DNA of 64,000 nt from Burkholderia sp. SRS-W-2-2016 (GTDB lineage: Bacteria; Pseudomonadota; Gammaproteobacteria; Burkholderiales; Burkholderiaceae). The notes under the pieces are model-generated. The model saw nothing but the letters and a program-made list of their open reading frames with translations, made no database searches and had not been told where the DNA came from. Below are positions 18,931 through 27,753 of the stretch, one piece after another (the first letter of the stretch is position 1; every line of letters starts with the position of its first letter). Location: the NCBI RefSeq assembly GCF_001931485.1, contig NZ_MSDV01000078.1, forward strand, positions 124,001 to 188,000, written 5' to 3'. The position numbers were made by a program, and so were the translations under genes.

Positions 18931-20115
18931 TCACGAATAAAACGAGGGTTCTGGCAATGTGTCGTTCACTGCCCAATCGCCCAGTTCCTGCAGTTTGTAA
19001 TCGACCGGATCGTGCAGCGTCTGCGTGCGCAGGTTGCGCCAGAAGCGGTCGAGCCGTAACGCGCCGTGCGTTGCGCGCGCGCCAGCCACATCGAACAGCC
19101 GGCTGCTGAGATCGAGGCCGTTGCGCGTCGCAGCCACTTTGGCTGTCGCGATCGCCACAGCCACGCGGCCACGCGCCGCCTCGTCAACTGCCTCGCCGCG
19201 AGCCCAGGCGTCGTCGAAGCGACGGACTGCCTGCTGAAGCAGCAGCCGCACGCTTTCCAGACCCACCCAGAACTCGCCGTAATGGCGCAGCGTATGGGGA
19301 TCTTTGCTGGCCTCTTTCGCCGGCGACTTGAACCAGGGGCGGGATTCGTTCAGCGTGTAGTGCTTCGCCTCCTCGAATGCTCCCTCGGCGATGCCGAGAA
19401 ACATATGGACGAAGATCAACTGGGCGAGCAAAGGGCGCAGACACGCAAACGGCGTACTCAGCGGGCCGGGGTCGAGCAGCAACTCGCTTTCTTCCACGCG
19501 CACCTTCTCGAACAACGCGCTACCGCTGTCCGTCTGGCGCTGACCGAAGCAGTTCCAGTCGTGGTATAGCGTGACGCCGGTGCGCGAGGTCGGTATCGCA
19601 CCGATCAGTAACTTGCCGCTTTGCGCATGCAGGCCGGACGCCACCAGCATTTCCGAATCCAGCGCACCCGAGCAAAAGCTCTTTTTCCCCGAGAACTCGT
19701 ACCAGTCGCCGAACTGCTGGACCAGCGTCCGCGTATCGAGCGGATTGAGCGCATTGCCCCAGAACCAGTTCTTCTGCGCGGTCTGCTCGAACCACGGCTC
19801 CCACTGGTCCGGACGCCCGAACTGACGAACGGTCGCCAGCAATAGATGATGAAAGCCGAACACGTGTGCGATCGAGCTGTCGGCCCGCGCAAAGGCTCGG
19901 ACCACATCCAGCGTCGCCTCCCAACTCGCGCCCTGGCCACCGTACTGGCGCGGAATGGACAGCGCGAGTAGACCGCTACCCCGGATTGAGTCGCGTTCGG
20001 CTTTGGGCGTGCCGCCCGTCTGATCGCGTTCGATGGCGCTTGAAGCGAAACCCTGCGTCAGTTCGCGCACCAGGTGCGCATGCGACGATGGCAAAAAATC
20101 GATTTGTGCGGACAT
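18931..20115 (-). CDS. SfnB-like acyl-CoA dehydrogenase-fold flavoprotein
   Basis: This 394-residue protein has the acyl-CoA dehydrogenase fold and belongs to the branch that includes SfnB and DszC-like sulfur-acquisition oxidoreductases. It starts MSAQIDFLPSSHAHLVRELT at 20115, after GAGGAT; the longer frame to 20169 lacks support. Characteristic segments are LLALSIPRQYGGQGASW near residue 50, the flavin loop WFWGNALNPLDTRT, and a C-terminal RFWRNLRTQTLHDPV helix typical of the DszC group. It probably uses reduced flavin and oxygen on an organosulfur compound. Which step it carries out here is not clear. It is 20 bases downstream of msuE. Confidence 0.8.
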   Translation of the reverse strand: MSAQIDFLPSSHAHLVRELTQGFASSAIERDQTGGTPKAERDSIRGSGLLALSIPRQYGGQGASWEATLDVVRAFARADSSIAHVFGFHHLLLATVRQFGRPDQWEPWFEQTAQKNWFWGNALNPLDTRTLVQQFGDWYEFSGKKSFCSGALDSEMLVASGLHAQSGKLLIGAIPTSRTGVTLYHDWNCFGQRQTDSGSALFEKVRVEESELLLDPGPLSTPFACLRPLLAQLIFVHMFLGIAEGAFEEAKHYTLNESRPWFKSPAKEASKDPHTLRHYGEFWVGLESVRLLLQQAVRRFDDAWARGEAVDEAARGRVAVAIATAKVAATRNGLDLSSRLFDVAGARATHGALRLDRFWRNLRTQTLHDPVDYKLQELGDWAVNDTLPEPSFYS

Positions 20116-20135
20116 GAGCGGTCGATCCTCGTGCA

Positions 20136-20717
20136 TTAGGCGGCGAGTGGCCCGGTCGTGCGAAAACAAGCGGCGGGAAACAGTCCCTGGATCACAGGCA
20201 AAGCCTGACCGACGACCAGCTCGATCCGCGACTTCAGCGCGGCATCTGTGATGTCGTAATCTGTGAAATCGTCCGGCGTGGCATAGACGCCCGTCGGCAA
20301 GACCAGCGACTGGAAGAAGCTGAACAAGGGCCGCAGTTGATGATCCACCACCAACGCATGCCGCTGGCTTCCGCCAGTTGCTGCGATGAACACAGGCTTT
20401 CCGGCAAGCGCGTCGATGCCGATCAGGTCGAACAAATGCTTGAACAATCCGGGAATCGAGCCGCGGTACACCGGAGCGCCGACCAGCAAGACGTCGGCCT
20501 GCTCGATCGCACGCAGCGCTTCTTCGACATCGCCTGAGAGGTGTTCGCGCGACAGCGCCGCGCCAATATCCGTGGCGATGTCGGCTAGCGCGATCACCCT
20601 GGTGCGAACCGGTAGTACCTGTTCAAGTCCAGTGGCTAGCGCGCCCAGCACGACATCGGTGCGCGAGGGACGAAAGGGGCTGCCGCTCACGACAACCAGA
20701 TTAATGACAGAAGACAT
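20136..20717 (-). CDS. msuE: NAD(P)H-dependent FMN reductase (MsuE/SsuE-like)
   Basis: This 193-residue flavodoxin-fold reductase supplies FMNH2 to the monooxygenases of the operon. It starts MSSVINLVVVSGSPFRPSRT, whose SGSP motif binds the flavin phosphate. It contains LLVGAPVYRGSIPGLFKHLFDLI, the diagnostic SsuE/MsuE segment. The ATG at 20717 was chosen on homology; the frame is open to 20909 but the upstream sequence is not conserved and carries the candidate promoter. It is the first gene of the minus-strand operon. MsuE and SsuE cannot be separated by eye, but the sfn genes next to it favour MsuE. Confidence 0.85.
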   Translation of the reverse strand: MSSVINLVVVSGSPFRPSRTDVVLGALATGLEQVLPVRTRVIALADIATDIGAALSREHLSGDVEEALRAIEQADVLLVGAPVYRGSIPGLFKHLFDLIGIDALAGKPVFIAATGGSQRHALVVDHQLRPLFSFFQSLVLPTGVYATPDDFTDYDITDAALKSRIELVVGQALPVIQGLFPAACFRTTGPLAA

Positions 20718-20779
20718 GACACAGGCACCCGGTAAGTGATGCCGCATCCGCCTCTCGCTAACGTGACGGCGCTCGTCGC

Positions 20780-20794
20780 GCACGGGTTCTGCCA
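20780..20794 (-). promoter_or_regulatory. Candidate sigma-54 (-24/-12) promoter of the sulfone operon
   Basis: On the minus strand this reads TGGCAGAACCCGTGC. GG and GC are separated by exactly 10 bases as sigma-54 requires, and 8 of 11 conserved positions match. It would start transcription near 20768, about 50 bases before msuE. The operon encodes its own sigma-54 activator, which supports the assignment. Confidence 0.5.
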
Positions 20795-20825
20795 CGAGAT
20801 GGCCAGCGGCACATGGGCGAAACGA

Positions 20826-20841
20826 TGTTGCTTGAGCAACA
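20826..20841. promoter_or_regulatory. 16-bp dyad, possible activator site
   Basis: TGTTGCTTGAGCAACA has perfect 7-base arms around a 2-base centre. It lies about 65 bases upstream of the predicted sigma-54 transcription start, a plausible although somewhat close position for an enhancer-binding protein such as the SfnR-like regulator. The assignment to SfnR is inference. Confidence 0.45.
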
Positions 20842-21357
20842 CCTGCTGGAAAATCAGCAATCGCCCGACGCCTGTCAGTGTATGAAGGGGCTCCTCGCCA
20901 CCCTACCAATTGTTTCCCGAATACTTATGCAAATTTTGAATATGTCGCAAATCCTTGTTTTTTATCTCTATTTCGCATTCCCAGAAAATATCCCCCGGAA
21001 ATTGGGCAGCGCCGGATGTTTCGCGCCTGCTTCGCCAGAAACAGGCCATCCCAAAACTGCTGACAGGGAAACAAGGGACATCAGACATAGACGAGACCGT
21101 GTGGAAACTGAGGACGTATTTCCAGGAGACCCCATGGGCTGGAGCATGGGAGCGAGGTGGGATCTGTCCACTGGGAGATGCTGGGCTGCTGCCTGACCAG
21201 GCCAAGGATTTTCAGTTCCCACGCCAATATGACGTCCAACTGGGAGGGCTGTCAGGTTTATCGTGTGCAGGAAACCTGTCAAGCTAGAGAGTTGGCGGCG
21301 ATTGCGACAGATGGCGGTCTTGCGCATACGGTCTCGACCGTACTGACTGGTACGCTG
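20842..21357. other. Gap between sulfone operon promoter and LysR gene
   Basis: No gene is recognisable on either strand. The base composition is lower in GC than the flanks in places (around 20920-21010), and short frames overlap without ribosome sites. Confidence 0.4.
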
Positions 21358-22236
21358 TCACGCTTCAATTGCGCTACTACCCGATACCGTCGAGCCGATT
21401 GCCTCCGCGACGCTGCGGAAAAGTCGCCTTGCCTGAGCATCGGTTTCCGCAGTGTACAAAACGACGTCACGCGCAGGCAACGGCGGCAATCCGAAGCGCC
21501 GGCCCACGTCGACCACGTCGGCCGGCGCCACGCGCAGCCCGAGCGCCGCGACCGCGACGCCCGCCGAGACCGCCGCGCCGATCGTCGCCACACCGCCGCC
21601 CAAAAAAACTTCCGTCCACGCGATACCGGCTTCGTCGAGCGCGTCGATCGCCATCCTGCGCACGCTGCAAGGTTCAGGTTGCGTCGCCAGCCTCATAGGC
21701 TGCGCCGGATCATGCTCGAAATCGCGCGCGGCAACCCATCCGAACGATTCAGTGAAGAGCGTCTCGCCGTCAAGACGCCGGTTGTCGTGCTGCAGAACAA
21801 TGGCCGCATCGAGCTTACCTTCGTCGAACGCATCGAGCACATCTCTCGACGCAGCGATGCGCAACTCCACCAGCACATCGGGATGGGCGTCGCTCACGCG
21901 TCTTAGCAGAAACGGGAGTTGAGCACCCGCGATGTGATGACTGATACCGATCACGAACCTGCATCGCGTCCTGCCAAATGCGCCGATAGCGCTGCGGTGC
22001 GCGGCAATCAACGCGCGGGCCGGTTCTAGAAACGCAACGCCGTCCACCGACAGGCGCACCTGCCGCGGCGTGCGCTCGACAAGACGCCGGCCGAGCCCCT
22101 CTTCCAGGCGCTTGATTCTCAGACTGACCGAAGACTGGGTGGTGTCCAATGCCTGCGCCGCGCGAGTAAAACTCTTCAGTTCGGCAACCAGCACAAATGC
22201 CTGCACGGCTTCCACGTCGAGGCTTTTCATACGCAT
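21358..22236 (-). CDS. LysR-family transcriptional regulator
   Basis: This 292-residue regulator has the N-terminal winged helix-turn-helix of the LysR family (AFVLVAELKSFTRAAQALDT, then QSSVSLRIKRLE) and a C-terminal effector domain of two Rossmann-like lobes. It is transcribed divergently from a DUF4865 gene 122 bases away, the typical arrangement for a LysR protein controlling its neighbour. An alternative start two codons in (MKSLDVEAV) is possible. The inducer is unknown. A T-N11-A dyad in the shared region (22248-22260) is a candidate binding site. Confidence 0.88.
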   Translation of the reverse strand: MRMKSLDVEAVQAFVLVAELKSFTRAAQALDTTQSSVSLRIKRLEEGLGRRLVERTPRQVRLSVDGVAFLEPARALIAAHRSAIGAFGRTRCRFVIGISHHIAGAQLPFLLRRVSDAHPDVLVELRIAASRDVLDAFDEGKLDAAIVLQHDNRRLDGETLFTESFGWVAARDFEHDPAQPMRLATQPEPCSVRRMAIDALDEAGIAWTEVFLGGGVATIGAAVSAGVAVAALGLRVAPADVVDVGRRFGLPPLPARDVVLYTAETDAQARRLFRSVAEAIGSTVSGSSAIEA

Positions 22237-22247
22237 CCATTCTGAAA

Positions 22248-22260
22248 TTCAATCACTGAA
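22248..22260. promoter_or_regulatory. Candidate LysR box between divergent genes
   Basis: TTCAATCACTGAA is a TTCA-N5-TGAA dyad that also satisfies the T-N11-A rule for LysR-type operators. It lies 12 bases upstream of the LysR start and 99 bases upstream of the DUF4865 start. Confidence 0.45.
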
Positions 22261-22358
22261 ATATTCGGCCGTCGTCTTGTCTGGCGAGACGCGCACTGCC
22301 AGGATCTTCTCACGTATTGGCTGCGCTCAAGTCCCCGCTACGAAAGGAACCTGCCATC

Positions 22359-22940
22359 ATGCTGACCGCCTTCTACATGCACCGCCTGCCTGCCGACTAC
22401 GATACGGGCGTTCTCCACACGCGCGCCCGCCAGCGCGGCGCACTGTGGGACGCGGCGCCCGATCTCTACTTCAAGGCTTTCTTGTTGCGCGAGTCAGGTC
22501 ACTACGGCGCCGCGGAGAACAACTACGCTTCGCTCTATCTCTGGCGACATGACGCAGCGTTCAGCGAATTCATCACCAAGGGGAGCTACCTGAACGTGAC
22601 GAAGAGCTTCGGACGCGCACCGATTTACGTCGAAGGCGCGTTGGACGCGCGCCGAGGCCCGTCGTCGAGCGCTCGATTCGTGTATCGGGAAACGTTCGCC
22701 ATTCCTGACGATGCCGATCTGAATGCCACGCTCGCGCGCGAAATCGCTCAAAATCGTGAAGCCGCAATGCGGCAACGCGTATTCGCCTCGGTCGTCAGTC
22801 TTGACACACAGCGCTGGACGCTCACGCGTGTTCTACTTTCCGAAGAGGAACCTCGCGGCAAACATGCGGGGACGGCGTGGGAAATTCTGCATCTCGCACA
22901 CCCCCTTGCGCACACCCTCGATACGGGAATTGCCGCATGA
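22359..22940 (+). CDS. DUF4865 family protein
   Basis: This 193-residue soluble protein resembles DUF4865. It has an MLTAFYMHRLPADYDTGVLH N terminus and a central FKAFLLRESGHYG / YASLYLWRH region. The start at 22359 has AAAGGA ten bases upstream; a longer frame from 22317 is unsupported. The family has no established function that I can name. A divergent LysR gene suggests it is inducible. The last four bases overlap the start of a small membrane protein gene (ATGA), so the two are probably translated together. Confidence 0.75.
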   Translation: MLTAFYMHRLPADYDTGVLHTRARQRGALWDAAPDLYFKAFLLRESGHYGAAENNYASLYLWRHDAAFSEFITKGSYLNVTKSFGRAPIYVEGALDARRGPSSSARFVYRETFAIPDDADLNATLAREIAQNREAAMRQRVFASVVSLDTQRWTLTRVLLSEEEPRGKHAGTAWEILHLAHPLAHTLDTGIAA

Positions 22941-23107
22941 AAGACCAGCGGTCTCGCCAGGCCCATGACGCGTGCGAGCGACCGATAGCGCCAGGCACGG
23001 CGCTCGCCGCGCATCTTGCGGGCGTCGCAATTGCCGCGTGCTACGTTGTCGTGTTGACGATCGTGCTGACAACAGCGCTCACACTGCTGCATTCCTATGC
23101 GCGTTAG
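22937..23107 (+). CDS. Small single-pass membrane protein
   Basis: This 56-residue product starts at the ATG that overlaps the DUF4865 stop codon. It has a charged N terminus (MKDQRSRQAHDACERP) and one long hydrophobic segment (about residues 24-52). I do not recognise a family. The overlap and the clean membrane segment argue that it is real, and it may anchor or assist the DUF4865 protein. Confidence 0.45.
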   Translation: MKDQRSRQAHDACERPIAPGTALAAHLAGVAIAACYVVVLTIVLTTALTLLHSYAR

Positions 23108-23306
23108 CGTGCCAAACCGCCGTGTCCTTGCACAGCGTCCGTTTGCTGTACGCATGTCACTGGCTTATTCATAAGCATCCGATAATCGAATGGTTCACCT
23201 CGCCATTGAGGCATGCCTACACTGAATCGCCCCAATTACCGAGTGGTTCGTCATGCGCCGCAAAGCCGGAACACCCACCGCGGTAACGCCGTCCATCCAT
23301 GCAGTC

Positions 23307-23704
23307 GGGGGATGCGGACATTTTCCTGGACTGATTTACGTCGTTAGCCCGAGGCTTTCTCGGTACTCGATGGGGCTGGAGATAGCCAAGCGAGCCCTTG
23401 ATCCGTTTCTCGTTGTATCAGCGAATGTAGGCGTTCAGTACCTCAACGAACTCCGCGATGGTCGTCGAACGCCAGTCTCCTGGATAGAACATCTCAGTCT
23501 TCAGCCTGCCGAAGAATCCCTCACAGGGCCGCGTTGTCCGGTGAACAGGCTTAACACGACATGGATCGGACCAGATTAGCTTTTGCAACCCGCGATAGCC
23601 AGCCAGGCCAACGGTAGTGGCCACCCCGATCGGAATGCACGATGGGCGTCTCATCGTCCCGGTCACGGTCTCGATAGCCGCATCTAACATGGATTCACGA
23701 GCAC
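23307..23704 (-). mobile_element. IS3-family OrfB fragment, decayed
   Basis: This is a second copy of the C-terminal half of the transposase at 12005-12973, on the same strand and beginning with the same end sequence. It covers roughly residues 195-322 and has several single-base insertions and deletions that break the frame. A partial frame (23418-23690) preserves CEGFFGRLKTEMFYPGDWRS. Confidence 0.8.
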
Positions 23705-23817
23705 CTACGTTCGCTGGTACAACGAGAAACGGATCAAGGGCTCCCTTGGCTTCCTCAGCCCCATCGAGTACCGCGAAAGCCTCGGGTTAACAACGTAAAT
23801 CAGTCCAAGAAAATATG
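23705..23817 (+). mobile_element. Inverted IS3-family OrfB C-terminal fragment
   Basis: This plus-strand stretch encodes YVRWYNEKRIKGSLGF and SPIEYRESLGLTT, then the same IS end, but inverted relative to the fragment just before it. The two fragments thus form an inverted repeat of about 110 bases, close to 90 percent identical by eye, around some 290 bases. It abuts the truncated MATE-like gene. Confidence 0.75.
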
Positions 23818-24043
23818 GACCGATAAGCGGCTTCGTGTCCGACCGACGAGATGACGCTGACGCAAATCGAGCAATGAACAGGAAGATTGCGGCGCCCAGA
23901 CCAATCGCCGCGACCGGCGCCGGCCCCAGGCGGCCAAGTGTGAAGGTATCGATGGCCACCGTCGCAACGACCGGAACGTCCATCGCTGCCAATGGAAGTG
24001 ACAGCACAAGCAGGTGTGATGCGCGGCGCGCGATGTTTTGCAT
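23818..24043 (-). pseudogene. MATE-family efflux protein, N-terminal remnant
   Basis: From ATG at 24043, after AGGAAG, the minus strand encodes MQNIARRASHLLVLSLPLAA, then VAIDTFTLGRLGPAPVAAIG and LGAAIFLFI. This matches the first membrane helices of MATE drug/Na+ antiporters, in particular the TxMLGRLGPxxLAAVGLG segment. After about 65 residues the frame runs into IS sequence at 23817, so the rest of the gene (normally about 450 residues) has been lost. Confidence 0.6.
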
Positions 24044-24244
24044 GAACGGAGTCTTCCTGGTTCGCTCACGCGTTGCGCATGAAGCATGCCGCCAGCCGGC
24101 GGCACCGTTGCCGGCCGTCTCGACCCGAAGGGCGCCAAACGAATCTCGGCGGGTACAACGTGTGCTCGCCATCACCACGAGAGAACCCCCTAAGGTTTGA
24201 CTGGCAAGCCACGCATTCAAACCGAATTGCAACCAGGAGTCATC

Positions 24245-24658
24245 GTGGACACGAACCAGGAGACAGGCGAAGAAACAGGTGGATGTGCGTGCGGCGCGAT
24301 ACGCTTTCGCGTGACCGGCGCGCCGCGACGCGTATCGATTTGCCACTGCATGACGTGCCGGCGGATTCATGGCAGCGCGTTCGGCGGTTATGCGATGTTC
24401 GAGCGTAGCGCCGTGCAATTTTCGGGGCCTACTCGAGTGTGGCAGAGTTCTCCTCGCGGGCGGCGGCATTTCTGCGCCACATGCGGCTCGGTTGCATTCA
24501 TGGAATACGTCGACAGCGGCGAACTGGACGTGCCGCTCGGAGCTTTCGACCGTGTAGGTGTCTACGAGCCAACCTATGAACTCTGGTGCCGCCACAAGGA
24601 GCCCTGGTTACCGAAAGGAGTACGGATCGAATACGACGAAGACCGACCACCGCAATGA
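24245..24658 (+). CDS. GFA (glutathione-dependent formaldehyde-activating)-family protein
   Basis: This 137-residue zinc protein has the GFA/CENP-V fold: GGCACGAIRF, CHCMTCRR and FCATCGS supply the zinc-binding cysteines in the standard order. The frame is open to TTG at 24197, but the GTG at 24245 has AGGAG five bases upstream and is preferred. The family name comes from Gfa, but most members have unknown substrates. It stands alone between the MATE remnant and the sorbosone dehydrogenase-like gene. Confidence 0.82.
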   Translation: MDTNQETGEETGGCACGAIRFRVTGAPRRVSICHCMTCRRIHGSAFGGYAMFERSAVQFSGPTRVWQSSPRGRRHFCATCGSVAFMEYVDSGELDVPLGAFDRVGVYEPTYELWCRHKEPWLPKGVRIEYDEDRPPQ

Positions 24659-24934
24659 ATCTCGGCATCGCGCGAGCGCGTCATGGGACGCGACACAGTC
24701 GGACCGCCCACAGCGGCGAGCGTCGCGAGACCGCCCAGAGCGAATGAACCTTGTGTCTGCCGCTGGTGACCATATGCGCGTCTTTCTGCGACGCCGTCGC
24801 ATCGAGTGCGAGAAACATCAGCACGACCACTGGAAACAATACGCAGCAGCTTCCCGGCGCTGCGCCGAACAATGGCGCACTTTGGGGCGATGAGACGGCA
24901 GTGAATTCGCCAGCGGCCAGGCACCCTGTCTATA

Positions 24935-26281
24935 TCATTTTCCTGCCGGCGCGATGTCGGCAGGCTTGCCGTCGTTACGCGGCGCTATTCGCCAAACAGC
25001 GTTACCGACGTCGTCAGCCACGAGCAGCGCTCCATGTGCGTCCAGTGCGACGCCAACGGGACGACCCAGGGCGTGGCCGTCTGGCGTCAGAAAACCGTTC
25101 AGGAAGTCTTCAGGTGAGCCAGCCGGTTGGCCGGCGACGAATGGCACGAACACGACCTTGTAGCCGGCCCGCGGCTTGCGATTCCATGATCCGTGCTGTC
25201 CAACGAAAGCGCCCCCTCGATAATGAGGCGGGAACAGCGTCCGGTCGTAGAACACCAGACCGAGCGAAGCCGTGTGATTGCCGAGTGCATAGTCCGCCGC
25301 GATAGCCTTTGCAACCATGTCGGGGCGTTGCGGTTTGACGCGGGCGTCGACGTGCTGACCATAGTAGCTGTATGGAAAACCGTAGAATGCCCCGTCTTTC
25401 ACGGCCGTCATGTAATCCGGCACCAGGTTGTTGCCGAGGTCGTCGCGCTCGTTGACCGCTACCCACAATGCGCCGCTGTCCGGTTGCCACGAGAGTCCAT
25501 TGGGGTTACGTAACCCTGTCGCATACGGCCGCAAACGGCCGCTGTCCACGTCGAACTCGAGAATTCGGGCTCGCCCTTCTTCCGCGTCGACGCCGTTCTC
25601 TGCTGCGTTGCTGTTCGATCCGACCGTGATGTACAGGTGCTTGCCCGAACGATCGGCGAGGATATTTTTGGTCCAGTGGTGGTTGATCGAGCCGGCCGGC
25701 AGGTCGGCCACCTTGACGCCGGGGCTTGTGATCTGCGTGGCGCCCGTCACATAGTCAAAGCGCAGCAGCGCATCCGTATCGGCGACATAGAGTTGATTTT
25801 TAATCAGTACCATCCCGAACGGAGAGTGCAGGTGCTGCAAAAAGACGGTCCGGGTCGTCGCGACTCCGCTGTCGTTCACGTCGCGCAACAGCACGATGCG
25901 GTCGGGGCTCGGCACACCCGCGCCCGCGCGCTTCATGACCTGCTTTCTGATCCAGCCGGACAGGCCGCTGCCTTCATCGTGCTCCTTCGGCGCGTCGGCT
26001 TCGGCTGCCAGGACGTCGCCGTTGGGCAGCGTGTAAAGCCAGCGCGGGTGCGCAAGGTCCCTGGCAAACTCAGTGACGAGAAAGCCGGCGGGAGCGGTGG
26101 GCGTAAAGCCTTCGGGGCGCGGCTGAACCGGCGCGATGTTGACCATCGGGATCAACGACGATCCCGGAGCCGGCATGGCGGGCGAGGCGCCGAAGCCCGC
26201 GTCAGATGGACCCGATGGTCCGATCACACAGGAGGCGAGCGGCGCCACCATCAAGACAGCGAGTCGATTAAGCAGGCGCAT
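24935..26281 (-). CDS. Sorbosone dehydrogenase-like PQQ/beta-propeller lipoprotein
   Basis: This 448-residue exported protein resembles L-sorbosone dehydrogenase and related soluble glucose dehydrogenases, which oxidise sugars in the periplasm using PQQ. It has a lipoprotein signal ([18 protein letters not shown], lipobox LASC). It also has the propeller motifs [39 protein letters not shown] and [13 protein letters not shown]. The Met at 26281 gives a complete signal peptide; the frame is open 132 codons further upstream but that part is not protein-like. The cofactor and substrate are inferred from family membership only. Confidence 0.8.
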   Translation of the reverse strand: MRLLNRLAVLMVAPLASCVIGPSGPSDAGFGASPAMPAPGSSLIPMVNIAPVQPRPEGFTPTAPAGFLVTEFARDLAHPRWLYTLPNGDVLAAEADAPKEHDEGSGLSGWIRKQVMKRAGAGVPSPDRIVLLRDVNDSGVATTRTVFLQHLHSPFGMVLIKNQLYVADTDALLRFDYVTGATQITSPGVKVADLPAGSINHHWTKNILADRSGKHLYITVGSNSNAAENGVDAEEGRARILEFDVDSGRLRPYATGLRNPNGLSWQPDSGALWVAVNERDDLGNNLVPDYMTAVKDGAFYGFPYSYYGQHVDARVKPQRPDMVAKAIAADYALGNHTASLGLVFYDRTLFPPHYRGGAFVGQHGSWNRKPRAGYKVVFVPFVAGQPAGSPEDFLNGFLTPDGHALGRPVGVALDAHGALLVADDVGNAVWRIAPRNDGKPADIAPAGK

Positions 26282-26805
26282 GTTTTCAGCTCGATTGGAA
26301 CAGTGCAGCGGGACGGATTTTCCGTTCGGTGACCGGTGGTTTGTCACGCTTTCAGAGGTCCACCATTGAGCACTCCATGGAGTGCTGCCCCTCGACCGCG
26401 AAGAGCCCATCCGCAAGCTGCATGCCACCTTCACCATCCGACGCATTCCTGCGCTCGCACCGTCTAACATCTGGACACGCTCGCGGCTTTTGCCGCGATT
26501 ACAAGTGCGCAAAGAGAGTCCCGGTTTCAACCTAACCGTGCTGGCTCTTCTTGAGATGGTGCTCTGGCAGGGAATAACCTGATGTAAGACATATCGACTA
26601 TGAACGTCTATCGAAGGCGCACGCTCACGCCTGGAAGAAACTGCCGCGCGAGGGCGGGATTGTCCCTCTCCAGACAAAGAAATGGCCGACCAGTTTGTTA
26701 AAGGGATCAGGCATGACAGGCAACAAGGAGGTAGCTAGTAGCGAAGTCATCATCTGCTTCGTTTATGATGTTCGACCGATGAAACTAGCGATCCGGGGAA
26801 GTACG
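26282..26805. other. Gap with one perfect palindrome and no clear gene
   Basis: Between the sorbosone dehydrogenase-like gene and a small ORF I see no recognisable coding region. The palindrome at 26369-26386 is the only structured element noticed. Confidence 0.4.
26369..26386. promoter_or_regulatory. Perfect 18-bp palindrome
   Basis: AGCACTCCATGGAGTGCT is identical to its reverse complement. It lies 88 bases upstream of the sorbosone dehydrogenase-like start on the minus strand, a fitting place for an operator. The cognate regulator is unknown. Confidence 0.4.
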
Positions 26806-27024
26806 ATGAAGCCGATCAAACTACGAGTGCCGCGCGGCGAAGCGCACGATCTGCTAGACGATCTGACCGCCTGGGCAAGTACTAGCGGCATTGACCCCGG
26901 TCTTTCCACGTTTGGCGAACCGGACATGGCGGTGAGCACAGACGCGCAGATTCTTTACCAGGTGTATGTGAGCGAGAGCTTCTTCGAGCTGTTTCCGCAG
27001 TGGCGCACCTTCATTGAGCAATAA
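26806..27024 (+). CDS. Small hypothetical protein (72 aa)
   Basis: The ATG at 26806 is preceded by GGGGA at a good distance. The product, MKPIKLRVPRGEAHDLLDDL and onward, is acidic, soluble and ends FFELFPQWRTFIEQ. Longer starts at 26779 and 26695 are possible. I recognise no family. The codon use looks like the surrounding genes. Confidence 0.5.
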   Translation: MKPIKLRVPRGEAHDLLDDLTAWASTSGIDPGLSTFGEPDMAVSTDAQILYQVYVSESFFELFPQWRTFIEQ

Positions 27025-27206
27025 CCTGCCGCGAGGCTCGGCAAAGTCAAGCGACTCTCCCCGAGCGCTCGACGTGGATCGCGTCTCCGGCGAGAACGTC
27101 AGACGCAATGTGAGGGCCGAGTCAACCGCACCTGAGCCCGCATCGAGCCCCGACATTAGCCATCGGCCGTCTTCGCGCCTTCCCGCACCCCTGCGGCTTA
27201 TTCGTG

Positions 27207-27425
27207 CTAATGCTTCTCCGCGCCGGGTTCTCTGCAAGCCAACGCGACAGCGCCATCCTCGCGTGCATCGCATTCTTTCGTAAAGACCTGTGAACTGAAA
27301 GCGACTACCCTGAATCCTCCCGCCTCGCGGCTGCGCGCTACGGTGATTCCCCAATGCCAGCCCCCCTCCTGCTCAAACACGTGAAGGGTGGGCGGCGGTG
27401 GCCAGACGATTTCAGACCGCATCAT
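27207..27425 (-). CDS. Small hypothetical protein (72 aa)
   Basis: From ATG at 27425, with TTGGAG upstream, the minus strand encodes MMRSEIVWPPPPTLHVFEQE, then WHWGITVARSREAGGFRVVA. The tryptophan- and aromatic-rich pattern and a following FSSQVFTKE segment look like a folded small domain rather than chance. No family recognised; an upstream start at 27509 is less likely. Confidence 0.4.
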   Translation of the reverse strand: MMRSEIVWPPPPTLHVFEQEGGWHWGITVARSREAGGFRVVAFSSQVFTKECDAREDGAVALACREPGAEKH

Positions 27426-27753
27426 GACGGCTCCAAGCTTTGCACTAACGGCTAACCGAGCTTTCTTACCGACAGGCTGCGGGAAGGGATTCGTTGTGCA
27501 ATGCAGCACGGTCCGTGCCCGAAGCGGTCCAGCACGCTGCCTCCGCGCGCTGGAGGTCGATCAAATCGAAACACGTCGGCAAACAGCAGCCGGGCCAACG
27601 AGCAAACGGGCCACCGTTTGACGAGCCCGATAACGAAGCGCCGGATCCTGACTGCGCAACAGACCTCGTGCGTTTATTTTCGCGGTTGGGCGCTTGCCCA
27701 CCGCGGCGCATCAAGCGCCGATAACCCACCCAAAAGAAACAGTCCGATCGCAT
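27426..27753. other. Gap without a convincing gene
   Basis: A minus-strand frame (27466-27753) covers most of it but has no ribosome site and a low-complexity, Ser/Gly/Arg-rich product. I treat it as non-coding. Confidence 0.35.

Noticed and set aside
27466-27753. A 95-residue minus-strand frame next to the zinc dehydrogenase
   Set aside because: Low-complexity product, no ribosome site, overlaps nothing informative.
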